A stretch of 64,000 nucleotides of DNA, taken from Alcaligenaceae bacterium. Its GTDB lineage: Bacteria; Pseudomonadota; Gammaproteobacteria; Burkholderiales; Burkholderiaceae_B. The notes beneath the pieces were generated by a model that ran no database searches, had not been told where the DNA came from, and saw only the letters and a program-made list of their open reading frames with translations. The stretch lies in assembly GCA_013416445.1 (NCBI GenBank), contig JACCER010000003.1, forward strand, positions 186,001 to 250,000. Direction: 5' to 3'. The position numbers and the translations under genes were made by a program. Shown here piece after piece: positions 39,729 to 48,189 of this stretch (position 1 is its first letter; the number at the start of each line of letters is the position of its first letter).

Positions 39729-41326
39729 GACCTCCAGAACAACGCAAGCTATGGGACCTGGTCGAGTCTCGCGCCCAGGCGACGCCGGCCGGGGTCGCCT
39801 TCATCGAGGATGGCCGCGAAATCAGCTGTACAGAGTTTTTTTTGTTGTGCAGTAAAACGGCCAATTGGTTAGGTCAGCAGGGCTTGGTCAGCGGCGACTT
39901 GGTCGCCGTATGGCTAGTCAACCGGGTAGAGTGGCTGGCCATTCTTTTTGCCACGGCTCGCCTGGGTATCACGCTGGTTCCAATCAATACACGGTATCGC
40001 AGCGACGAGGTGACGCACATTCTGGGCAAGTGCGGCGCAAAAATGCTGATTTTTCAACCTGGCTTTCGAAAAATCAACTTCTCAGACATCCTTGCCAGCA
40101 TGGATGCCAATGCACTGCCGCAGCTTGAAAAGATCGCTGTTGTCGATGGCGCCGCCAATACGCCGTCCAGCCTGCTTGGCTGCGACACGGTGCATTTCAA
40201 CCCACTATCGTGCGATGTCTTGCAGGCCGAGGACAATACCGATCCCGCCGCCCGAAGCATCTTGTTCACGACCTCGGGCACGACTAAAGGGCCCAAGCTG
40301 GTCATGCATGCCCAGCAAACTCTGGTAGAGCATGCGCAAAACTGCGTGCCGGCTTATGGCCTGGATCAGAAAGACGCTGTATTGCTGGCCATGATGCCTT
40401 TTTGCGGGGTTTTCGGCCTGAATGTCGCGCTTGCCGGGTTTACCGCTGGCGTGCCCATGATACTGATCGATACCTTCGATGCCGAGCTTTGCGCGGACCT
40501 CATTCAGCGCCATCAAGTAACACATACGTTTGGCAGCGATGAGGTCATCAGGCGCCTGGGCGACCTGGTTCCCGGAGACCTGCCATTTCCTTCCCTGAGG
40601 CTGTTTGGATTTGGCGCATTCACCTCCAGCTTTACCGAGTACGCAATTAACTCATGGAAGCGCGGCATACCTTTATTCGGCATGTATGGTTCCAGCGAGG
40701 TGTTGGCCATTTTCGCCGTCCAAGGCGCGGAATTATCCATAGAAGAGCGGATCGAGGGTGGCGGGCGGCCAGTGGCGGGGAACAAAACCCAAGTCCGTAT
40801 TCGGGATATTGAAACGGGTGAATTGCTGCCCGTTGGTGAAACCGGCGAAATTGAAATTCTGGGTCCCAGTAACTTCATGGGCTACTTCAATGACCCTCAG
40901 GCGACCCTAGCTGCGGTGTGCGCCGATGGCTTTTTTCGCACTGGCGACATTGGCTACCTGCGTGCCGATGGTTCTTTTGTATACAAAACACGCAAGGGTG
41001 ACGCCATAAGATTGGGCGGCTTCCTGGTTAACCCGGTCGAGATCGAAGAAGTCATGAAGCGCCTGGACGGTGTCGCCGATGCCCAGGTAACGGCAATCGA
41101 TATCGAAGGTAAGTTGCGCGCCGTGGCTTTTGTCATTCCTGCTCCAGGCTGGGACTTGGACGCAGGCGGGCTAATACGCCAAATGGCGGCTACGGTTGCG
41201 ACATTCAAGGTGCCAGCCTATATCTGGTTTGTAGATGCCTACCCCGTCACGCAAAGCTCGAATGGTTTGAAAGTCCAGCGCAACAAGCTGCGCGATATGG
41301 CGAACGAAAAACTTGCAGCATCATAA
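39725..41326 (+). CDS. ATP-dependent acyl-CoA synthetase (AMP-forming) 2
   Basis: A 533-residue paralogue of the synthetase at 37666. Motifs are ILFTTSGTTKGPKLVMHAQQ, LFGMYGSSEVLAIF, FFRTGDIGYLRADGSFVYKT and, at the end, the lysine in SSNGLKVQRNKLRD. The substrate-pocket regions differ from the first copy, suggesting that the two take different acids. It is followed 18 nt later by the third liv-type binding protein. Confidence 0.92.
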   Translation: MRPPEQRKLWDLVESRAQATPAGVAFIEDGREISCTEFFLLCSKTANWLGQQGLVSGDLVAVWLVNRVEWLAILFATARLGITLVPINTRYRSDEVTHILGKCGAKMLIFQPGFRKINFSDILASMDANALPQLEKIAVVDGAANTPSSLLGCDTVHFNPLSCDVLQAEDNTDPAARSILFTTSGTTKGPKLVMHAQQTLVEHAQNCVPAYGLDQKDAVLLAMMPFCGVFGLNVALAGFTAGVPMILIDTFDAELCADLIQRHQVTHTFGSDEVIRRLGDLVPGDLPFPSLRLFGFGAFTSSFTEYAINSWKRGIPLFGMYGSSEVLAIFAVQGAELSIEERIEGGGRPVAGNKTQVRIRDIETGELLPVGETGEIEILGPSNFMGYFNDPQATLAAVCADGFFRTGDIGYLRADGSFVYKTRKGDAIRLGGFLVNPVEIEEVMKRLDGVADAQVTAIDIEGKLRAVAFVIPAPGWDLDAGGLIRQMAATVATFKVPAYIWFVDAYPVTQSSNGLKVQRNKLRDMANEKLAAS

Positions 41327-41344
41327 TAACTTTTGGAGACAGTA

Positions 41345-42475
41345 ATGAAAAAATTGAAATGCATGTTGGCTATTGGCGGCATGGCCGCCTTGACCTCTTG
41401 GGGCAGTCAGGCACTGGCTGGAGACATCACTATAGGGGCATTGCTGCCCATGAGCGGCCCAAGCGCGATGTATTACGACATTATGGGTTCAGGCGCGAAT
41501 TTGGCGGTCGAGCACATCAATGCCGACAATCTCATCAATGGCAAGCTATCGATTCAGTATGAAGACAGCCAGGGCCTGCCGCAGCAAGGGGTGATAGGCA
41601 TGAACAAGGTGGTGAATGTCACCAAGGTGCCTTATGTCCTGTCAGCCTTTACTGGTGTATCCAAGGCAATTTCCTCAATAGGCAGCCGTACCAAAACCGT
41701 GGCTATCAATGGCGGTGGCGTTGGCCCCGACCTGGCAGAACTGGGGCCCTACTTCTGGAACATTATTCCTCTGGCCAATTTCGAGGTCAAAGCCATTCTG
41801 CCTTACCTGATCAAAGAACGCGGCGCAAAGCGCTTTGTATTGGTCTATGTAGATGATCCCCTGGGGGCGGCCATACAAGCGGAAATGAAAGAGACTCTGG
41901 CTGGTACAGAGGGCAAGCTGGTCGAGGCGTTATCCGTACCCGTTTCTACCCAGCAGTTCAGTGGTATTGCCGCCCGGGTGCGCGCGGCCAATCCAGATGT
42001 CATTTATATTGCCTCGTATGGCGCACAGCAGGCACAAATCATCAAGCAGTTTCGGGATAACGGCATTACACAGCAGCTAGTAAGCTACAGCGCGCTTTCC
42101 ATCCCAGAGGTCCATTCGCTTCCCGAAGCGCTGGGCACCCTGTATACCAGCCAAAGCATAGACTGGCAGTCAACCGACCCCGTCACCAAACGTTTTGTGG
42201 ATGACTACAAAGCCAAGCACGGGAAAATGCCAACAACGTTTACCGCCAATTACTATAATGCCGTATGGTTGTTCGGCTTGCTGGCAAATGAACTGGAAAA
42301 GCAAGGCAAGCCAGTCACTGGCGAGAATCTGCTGGCGCAGCGCATAGCAACAAAAACCTTTCAACTGGCAGGTGGCAAGGTCACTTTTGCCGATAACGGA
42401 ACAGTAGTCAGCCCCATGCAAATCAGCGAAGTCGATGGTTCGGGCGGCAAGGTCATATCGGTCGTTAACCAGTAA
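41345..42475 (+). CDS. Liv-type ABC transporter substrate-binding protein 3
   Basis: A 376-residue binding protein related to the two at 32087 and 33283 but more diverged (MKKLKCMLAIGGMAALTSWG signal, PMSGPSAMYYDIMGSGANLA, YEDSQGLPQQGVIGMNKVV). It has no permease genes of its own and very likely delivers ligand to the LivHMGF complex upstream. GGAGACAGTA precedes the start. Its position among acyl-CoA enzymes suggests a ligand matched to the adjacent synthetases and thiolase. Confidence 0.92.
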   Translation: MKKLKCMLAIGGMAALTSWGSQALAGDITIGALLPMSGPSAMYYDIMGSGANLAVEHINADNLINGKLSIQYEDSQGLPQQGVIGMNKVVNVTKVPYVLSAFTGVSKAISSIGSRTKTVAINGGGVGPDLAELGPYFWNIIPLANFEVKAILPYLIKERGAKRFVLVYVDDPLGAAIQAEMKETLAGTEGKLVEALSVPVSTQQFSGIAARVRAANPDVIYIASYGAQQAQIIKQFRDNGITQQLVSYSALSIPEVHSLPEALGTLYTSQSIDWQSTDPVTKRFVDDYKAKHGKMPTTFTANYYNAVWLFGLLANELEKQGKPVTGENLLAQRIATKTFQLAGGKVTFADNGTVVSPMQISEVDGSGGKVISVVNQ

Positions 42476-42524
42476 GCGCTGTTCGGTTTGGCATGGCATA
42501 GCAAGAAAATATCGGAGACACATC

Positions 42525-43703
42525 ATGTCGCAAAACACGGTTTCTATAGTAGGTAGCGGTCATACAAAATTTGGCAAACTCGACAACCTGAATCTCGAGG
42601 ACTTGATTGTCGCCGCTGCACAAGAGGCCATCGCCGATGCGCAGGTGGCTCCGGCTGATATCGACGCCATCTTTCTTGGGCATTTCAACGGGGGCCTGGT
42701 GCCAGACGCATTTGCCTCTTCGTTGGTTGCGCAGGTGTCTCCGGATTTACGCTTCAAGCCAGCCGTGCGCTGTGAAAATGCATGCGGCTCGGGCACTGCG
42801 GCTATTTTTGCGGGTATCGCCGCCATTCAGGCGGGGCAGGCCGAAGTGGTGCTGGTGGTAGGCGCCGAGAAAATGACCTCCAACAGCACACTAGATGTAA
42901 CGCGCGCCTTGGCTGGCGCTGGCTATCAGAACGACCCTCAGGAATCCGCACTTAGTTTTCCCCAGGTCTTTGCGGTCGCCGCACAAGCCTATGCCCAGCG
43001 CTACCAGGACCCCATGGCTGCCATGGCCCAGATCGCAGTCAAGAACCACGCCAATGCCTTGAAAAATCCGCTGGCACACATGCATCGCAGCATGACTTTT
43101 GACATGTGCAACGAAGTCTCAGACAAAAACCCGCTAATTGCACCGCCTTTGCGGCTGTCCGATTGTTCGCTGATCACCGATGGGGCTGCGGCCATTATCC
43201 TGGTAAGCGCCGAACGGGCCAAGGCCTTTCCCCGAGAGGTCGTTTTTCGCGCCACATCGCATGTCAGCGACTTCCTGCCCATGGCTAGCCGCGATTTCCT
43301 GGCATTCGAGGGGCCTGAAAAAGCCATGGCGCAGGCGTTTGCCCGCGCGGGCATCAAGGTGGGCGACCTGGATTTCGCCGAGGTGCACGACTGCTTCACG
43401 ATTGCCGAACTGCTGGTCTACGAGGCCATGGGGCTGGCGCCCAAAGGGGAGGGCCATAGGGTGCTTGATGACGGCACCGTAATGAGCGATGGCAGCCTGC
43501 CGGTCAATGTATCGGGCGGCTTGAAGGCCAAGGGGCATCCTGTGGGTGCAACAGGGGTTTCCATGCATGCCTTGTCTTTTCGCCAACTGACAGGGCGCGC
43601 TGGCGATATGCAATTGCATGGGCCGCAGCTTGGGCTGGTGTTCAACATGGGCGGTACCGGCGTTGCCAACTATGCCAGCATACTTGAAGCCCGCAAGGCT
43701 TAA
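42525..43703 (+). CDS. Thiolase-family protein (SCP-x type)
   Basis: A 392-residue thiolase-like enzyme. The nucleophilic Cys is residue 87 in CENACGSGTAAIFAG. The HDCF motif of SCP-x-type thiolases appears in FAEVHDCFTIAELLVYEA and the GHPVGATG histidine loop is present. The C-terminus reads NMGGTGVANYASIL instead of the Cys-Gly of classical FadA. It would cleave a branched or bulky 3-oxoacyl-CoA. The frame extends 90 nt upstream, but the ATG at 42525 with ATCGGAGA upstream is preferred. Confidence 0.9.
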   Translation: MSQNTVSIVGSGHTKFGKLDNLNLEDLIVAAAQEAIADAQVAPADIDAIFLGHFNGGLVPDAFASSLVAQVSPDLRFKPAVRCENACGSGTAAIFAGIAAIQAGQAEVVLVVGAEKMTSNSTLDVTRALAGAGYQNDPQESALSFPQVFAVAAQAYAQRYQDPMAAMAQIAVKNHANALKNPLAHMHRSMTFDMCNEVSDKNPLIAPPLRLSDCSLITDGAAAIILVSAERAKAFPREVVFRATSHVSDFLPMASRDFLAFEGPEKAMAQAFARAGIKVGDLDFAEVHDCFTIAELLVYEAMGLAPKGEGHRVLDDGTVMSDGSLPVNVSGGLKAKGHPVGATGVSMHALSFRQLTGRAGDMQLHGPQLGLVFNMGGTGVANYASILEARKA

Positions 43704-43714
43704 GGCGCCTGGAC

Positions 43715-45241
43715 ATGAACATCGCAAACTGGCTTCACGCCACAGCTTTGCTGCGCCCAGACGCGCCGGCAATTTATCACGGTGAGTCCCTATACGCCGA
43801 TTACCGCCGATTCGCCCAGGAAGCCAGCCATATAGGCCAGCGACTGGTACAAAATTTCGGCCTGCAGCCGGGTGATCGCGTTGCCTTGTACATGCAGAAC
43901 CGGGTTGAATACCTAAGCCTGCTCTATGCCATATGGTGGGTGGGCGCGGTTGCTGTTCCCATCAACTACAAGCTGCACGCCAAAGAAGCGGCCTGGATCG
44001 TCGGTAATGCGCAAGCCACACTGCTGTTTTCCGATGATGGCATGCTGCATGATGCCGCCGACTTGTCCTCGTGCCGTGAACTTGGCATGAAGGATGGCGC
44101 TTTCAATACCCTGGTTGAAGGCGCTGCCCATGACGGCCTGGCTGCGCCAGCCTCGGTCAGCTCCAATACCCTGGCGTGGCTGTTCTATACCTCTGGCACC
44201 ACCGGCAGGCCCAAAGGCGTCATGTTGACCCACGGTAATCTCATGGCGATGTCGCTGTGTTATGCCGTCGATGTCGATAACGTATCTACGGACGACACCA
44301 TGTTGTATGCGGCGCCTCTGTCGCATGGGGCGGGGCTGTATAACTTTGTGCATGTGCGTTTTGGCGCCAGGCACATGGTGCCGCAGTCAGGCGGTTTTGA
44401 CAGCAACGAAATCCTCGGGCTTGGCGCCAGCGTGGGCAATCTGTGCTTCTTCGCTGCACCCACCATGGTCAAGCGCCTGGTGCAGGCGGCCAAGGCGGCG
44501 CATGCAGATGGCGCCGGCATCAAAACCATCGTGTGCGGCGGCGGTCCCATGTACGCCGCCGACATGGTCGATGCGCTAGATACCCTAGGGCCGCGGTTTG
44601 CCCAAATCTACGGCCAGGGCGAAAGCCCCATGACCATAACCGCAATGCGGCGCGAAGTAATCAGCGGGCGTGACCACCCAAAATGGCACGAACGCCTGGC
44701 ATCGGTGGGCACGGCGCACTCCTGCGTCGAAGTGCGAGTGGTGTCTGAAGACATGGCTGACATGCCTGCGGGCGATTGCGGAGAAGTGATTGTGCGCGGC
44801 AGCACCGTCATGCAGGGGTATTGGCGCAACGAAGAGGCAACACGCCAGACCTTGGTGCAGGGCTGGCTCAAGACGGGCGACATCGGCTACTTAAGCAGTG
44901 ACGGTTTCCTTACCCTTACCGACCGGTCCAAGGATGTCATCATTTCCGGTGGCAGCAATATTTATCCACGCGAGGTCGAAGAGGTGCTGGCACGATGCCC
45001 CGGCGTCTTTGAAGCGGCCGTGATTGGCGCGCCGCATCCGGACTGGGGCGAAGAGGTCGTGGCTTTCATTGTTGTCCAGCCTGGCAGTGCCATCGATGCG
45101 GCGGCACTTGACGCCTGGTGCAAGTCGGAAATTGCCTCTTTCAAGAAGCCCAAGCGCTATGAGTTCTGCCCTGAACTTCCCAAGAACAGCTACGGCAAGA
45201 TACTGAAAACAGAATTGCGCCAACGCCTTTCATCAACTTAG
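43715..45241 (+). CDS. ATP-dependent acyl-CoA synthetase (AMP-forming) 3
   Basis: A 508-residue ANL enzyme of a different subgroup from the two upstream. The phosphate loop is LFYTSGTTGRPKGVMLTHGN, followed by IYGQGESPMTITAMRR, TGDIGYLSSDGFLTLTDRSK, the linker IISGGSNIYPREVEEVL, and the catalytic lysine in NSYGKILKTELRQRL. It resembles medium or long-chain/aryl acyl-CoA ligases. It is the last gene of the liv cassette and ends at the edge of repeat copy C. Confidence 0.92.
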   Translation: MNIANWLHATALLRPDAPAIYHGESLYADYRRFAQEASHIGQRLVQNFGLQPGDRVALYMQNRVEYLSLLYAIWWVGAVAVPINYKLHAKEAAWIVGNAQATLLFSDDGMLHDAADLSSCRELGMKDGAFNTLVEGAAHDGLAAPASVSSNTLAWLFYTSGTTGRPKGVMLTHGNLMAMSLCYAVDVDNVSTDDTMLYAAPLSHGAGLYNFVHVRFGARHMVPQSGGFDSNEILGLGASVGNLCFFAAPTMVKRLVQAAKAAHADGAGIKTIVCGGGPMYAADMVDALDTLGPRFAQIYGQGESPMTITAMRREVISGRDHPKWHERLASVGTAHSCVEVRVVSEDMADMPAGDCGEVIVRGSTVMQGYWRNEEATRQTLVQGWLKTGDIGYLSSDGFLTLTDRSKDVIISGGSNIYPREVEEVLARCPGVFEAAVIGAPHPDWGEEVVAFIVVQPGSAIDAAALDAWCKSEIASFKKPKRYEFCPELPKNSYGKILKTELRQRLSST

Positions 45242-45262
45242 GTTGAATGGTGCTTGTTTAAG

Positions 45263-45862
45263 GTTTTTGTTCTTGAGAAAGTCAGGTGTGTCAGGGGCTG
45301 TTTCGGCTTCACGCGCTGCGCCCCTGGCGGGGTTCCCGTTACGTTCAGCGCCATCGAGGCGTCCGCGGAACTCGCCCGGTCGGACCAGTGGTCCGACAAG
45401 CGCCGGGCTCAGACAGCCGCGGCCTTGCCTCCTCGATGGCGCTGACCGTAACGGCTTGCGCAAGGCGCCTGCACAGCCCCCGACACACCCGACTTTTTGC
45501 ATCAACGAAGTTTGGACCAGTATTACATCACCAACCAGCCGTGCCAGTAAAACCAGCTTTTCAGGCTGCAAGGCCGTCAGGCCGGCCAAGTTTCCTATTG
45601 CGCAGTTGTCTGGGGTGGGTGAAGCTCAGTGCGGCGGTAGGCGTGCGCCGCGTGCTGACGAAGGGAAGCCGGGGGGTGTCGTCGGCCGCTGTCTGAGCGT
45701 TAGCGAGTTCGGCCGACGCCCGGCTGTACGAGGCAGACGCGGAAACAAGCACGCCGTGCCGCACTGAGCTTCACCCACCCCGGACAACGTCATAAAAAAA
45801 CCGGGCAGCATCACTAAATGCCAGACAACGTCACCAGAACCGGACAACGTCACTAAAGTACC
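45263..45862 (+). repeat. Large dispersed structured repeat, copy C
   Basis: Same order and orientation as A and B: module 1 45278-45496 (219 nt), linker 108 nt, module 2 45605-45788 and four tail units to 45862. Two G-to-A changes weaken the module 1 outer stem. The module 2 stem (45605-45635 with 45758-45788) pairs in 30 of 31 positions; the exception is T opposite G, which is T-A in copy A and C-G in copy B. Confidence 0.9.
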
Positions 45863-45953
45863 GTCAACACTTGAACCGAAAACGCCCCAGAACCGGAATA
45901 GTGCTTGCCCTATGTTATCCATCTTGATATTCTTTACGCCATAGCGAAAAAAA

Positions 45954-45969
45954 ATACATGTATGAGAAA
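45954..45969 (+). promoter_or_regulatory. Putative regulator site upstream of the CitE-like gene
   Basis: ATACATGTATGAGAAA, with an ATACATGTAT palindrome, resembles ATTCATGTACAAGAAA ahead of the IclR gene at 50777 (13 of 16 positions). A shared IclR operator is inferred. Confidence 0.4.
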
Positions 45970-45989
45970 CAAACAAAGGAGCAAGCATT

Positions 45990-46886
45990 ATGCGTTCATA
46001 TCTCTTTGTGCCGGCTGACAGCACGCGCAAACTGGAAAAATCCTTGGGTACAGGCGCCGACGCGCTGATCTTCGACCTGGAAGATGCCGTATCGCTGGCG
46101 CGCAAGCCCGATGGCCGCAGCATCCTGGCCGACTTCCTGACCCAGATCGCCAAGTCTGGCGCAGCCACACCCGACTTGTTCGTGCGGGTCAATGCACTGG
46201 ATACGGGCATGACCCTGGCTGACCTGGCCGCCGTCATGCCCCACCGGCCAGCAGGAGTGGTCCTGCCTAAATGTCGCGGCGCGCGCGACCTGGACCTGCT
46301 CGCGTCGTATCTTGACGTGTTTGAGCACCTGCATCCGGCGCCAGACGGCACGCCGCCCACCTCCATCGTGGCCATTGTGACGGAAACCGCTGACTCCTTA
46401 ATGGGGCTGAATGAATATCGCGGGGCAACTGCGCGCCTGAGCGGCATGATGTGGGGGGCCGAGGATTTATCCGGGGATATCGGCGCATTGGCCAACAAGG
46501 AAGAAGATTCGCCCGAGGAATGGACGCAGCCGTTCGCCATGGCCCGCTCAATGTGCCTGCTTGCAGCGGCGGCGGCTGGCATACCTGCCATTGATACCGT
46601 TCCCACCGAAATCAATAACCCCGATGCCCTGATGCGCGAAACACGCCGTGCCTATCGTGATGGCTTCTCGGCGAAAGCAGCCATACACCCCGGACAGGTT
46701 CCCGTGATCAATGAAGGGATGACGCCCAATGCGCAGGCACAGGAATGGGCGCGGCGCGTCGTGGCTGCATTCGAGCAAAATGCCGAAGTTGGTGTGGCGA
46801 CACTCGACGGCAAAATGCTCGATATGCCGCATCTTAGGCTGGCACGGAAGATTCTGGGCGCAAGCGCCAGATCCGGGCAGGCATGA
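45990..46886 (+). CDS. CitE-like HpcH/HpaI lyase (acyl-CoA lyase)
   Basis: A 298-residue protein of the CitE/malyl-CoA lyase family. It shows MRSYLFVPADSTRKLEKSL, the metal-binding DLEDAVSLARK, RVNALDTGM, VVLPKCRGARDL, and a WGAEDLSGDIGALANKE block, with KAAIHPGQVPVIN near the C-terminus. Relatives cleave citramalyl-CoA, malyl-CoA or hydroxymethylglutaryl-type thioesters to acetyl-CoA plus a keto acid. Overlap with a family III CoA-transferase by 4 nt suggests that the CoA ester is made by that neighbour. Citramalyl-CoA is one plausible substrate. Confidence 0.9.
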   Translation: MRSYLFVPADSTRKLEKSLGTGADALIFDLEDAVSLARKPDGRSILADFLTQIAKSGAATPDLFVRVNALDTGMTLADLAAVMPHRPAGVVLPKCRGARDLDLLASYLDVFEHLHPAPDGTPPTSIVAIVTETADSLMGLNEYRGATARLSGMMWGAEDLSGDIGALANKEEDSPEEWTQPFAMARSMCLLAAAAAGIPAIDTVPTEINNPDALMRETRRAYRDGFSAKAAIHPGQVPVINEGMTPNAQAQEWARRVVAAFEQNAEVGVATLDGKMLDMPHLRLARKILGASARSGQA

Positions 46887-48037
46887 CCGCCATGTCGGGG
46901 CCTTTGGTTGGGGTAAAAATCGTCGACCTGACATCGGTGGGTATGGGGCCTTATGCCACGCAAATCCTGGCCGATATGGGGGCAGACGTCATCAAGGTCG
47001 AGTCCGCGCAAGGCGATTTGTTTCGGCATACTGCTCCCAGCGTGCATCCGGGCATGAGCGCGGCTTATCTGCAATTGAATCGCAATAAGCGCAGCATTGT
47101 TCTAGACCTGAAACTGCCCGCCGATCAGGCCGTGCTCAAGACCTTGCTGCGCGATGCCGATATTCTGGTTTCCAATATTCGCGCCCAGGCCATGCGCCGG
47201 CTGGGGCTGGCCTACGACGATCTCAAACAGGACAACCCGCGTCTTATCTATTGCGGTGTATATGGTTTTTCTGAAGCCGGCCCGTACGCAGGCAAGCCGG
47301 CTTTCGACGACATCATCCAGGCCATGAGCGGCGTGGCCGGCATACAAGGCAGAGGCGAAGGGCGCGAGCCCGCGTATGTCAATTCTGTCATTGCAGATAA
47401 AACCACAGGGCTGACGGCGGTTTATGCCATGACCATGGCCCTTTACGAACGGGAAAAATCAGGCCTGGGCCAGGCCATTGAAGTCCCGATGTTTGAAACC
47501 ATGGTGTCGTTCAACCTGATCGAGCACATGGCGGGCGCGACTTTCTCCGGCTCTGACATCCCCATGGGCTACGAGCGGGTGCTTTCCCCTTTTCGCAAGC
47601 CCTATCGCACACTCGATGGCTATATCGGGCTGCTGCCCTACACCACCGAGCAGTGGCGGCGCTTTTTCGAACTGTCCGGCCATCCTGAACAAGCAGAGCA
47701 GCAGCGCTTCATGGACCCTGCACAGCGTGCCGAGCACATTGGTTCCATGTATGAACTGCTGGCGACCATCGTTGCGCAGCGCACTACGCAGGAATGGATG
47801 CAATTGCTGGAATCGGCCGATATCCCGATGGCGCCTATTGCCAGCCTGGAAGACTTGCTGGACGATCCGCATTTGCAAGCCATCGGTTTTTTTGAAACCC
47901 ATGAGCATCCTACCGAGGGCCCGGTAACCATGCCTGGCATTCCGGTCAGTTTCTCGCGTACGCCGGGCAGTATCCGATGGCTCGCACCCACGCTGGATCA
48001 AGACGGCGCCGCTATTCGCGACCAAAGCAAAACCTGA
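46883..48037 (+). CDS. Family III CoA-transferase (CaiB/BaiF) 1
   Basis: A 384-residue protein with the family start LVGVKIVDLTSVGMGPYATQ, DMGADVIKVESAQGDLFR, NRNKRSIVLDLK and the catalytic Asp in NSVIADKTTGLTAVYAMT (near residue 170), then EVPMFETMVSF. It moves CoA between carboxylic acids. The stop codon of the CitE-like gene overlaps its ATG. A second paralogue follows after a 152-nt gap with its own control region. Confidence 0.92.
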   Translation: MTAMSGPLVGVKIVDLTSVGMGPYATQILADMGADVIKVESAQGDLFRHTAPSVHPGMSAAYLQLNRNKRSIVLDLKLPADQAVLKTLLRDADILVSNIRAQAMRRLGLAYDDLKQDNPRLIYCGVYGFSEAGPYAGKPAFDDIIQAMSGVAGIQGRGEGREPAYVNSVIADKTTGLTAVYAMTMALYEREKSGLGQAIEVPMFETMVSFNLIEHMAGATFSGSDIPMGYERVLSPFRKPYRTLDGYIGLLPYTTEQWRRFFELSGHPEQAEQQRFMDPAQRAEHIGSMYELLATIVAQRTTQEWMQLLESADIPMAPIASLEDLLDDPHLQAIGFFETHEHPTEGPVTMPGIPVSFSRTPGSIRWLAPTLDQDGAAIRDQSKT

Positions 48038-48189
48038 ACAGCACAAGCAAAACCAGGCTTGCCCGACTAGGGCAATTTCGATATTATTTATATACCAACG
48101 AAAAATAATTCACATAGATGAAACTTTGAAGTTTCACTTTCAAGCAGCATGCAACGGCCCAGGCCGTCGTGGCAAGGAGACAAGGCAAC
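48038..48189. promoter_or_regulatory. Control region between the two CaiB/BaiF genes
   Basis: An AT-rich stretch holds a diverged copy of the putative IclR site, ATTCACATAGATGAAA (48108-48123), overlapping a perfect 8-2-8 palindrome TGAAACTT-TG-AAGTTTCA (48119-48136). AAGGAGAC precedes the downstream start. A separate promoter for the second half of the cluster is likely. Confidence 0.45.

Larger units (their letters stand above)
45242..45989. other. Non-coding region with repeat copy C and citE-like promoter region
   Basis: About 748 nt. Copy C fills 45263-45862; the rest is AT-rich and contains the putative regulator site at 45954-45969 and the ribosome site AAAGGAGC ahead of the CitE-like gene. 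Confidence 0.75.

Noticed and set aside
31268-45862. Composite transposon bounded by insertion sequences
   Set aside because: The bounding repeats encode no transposase, and no target-site duplication could be identified by eye.
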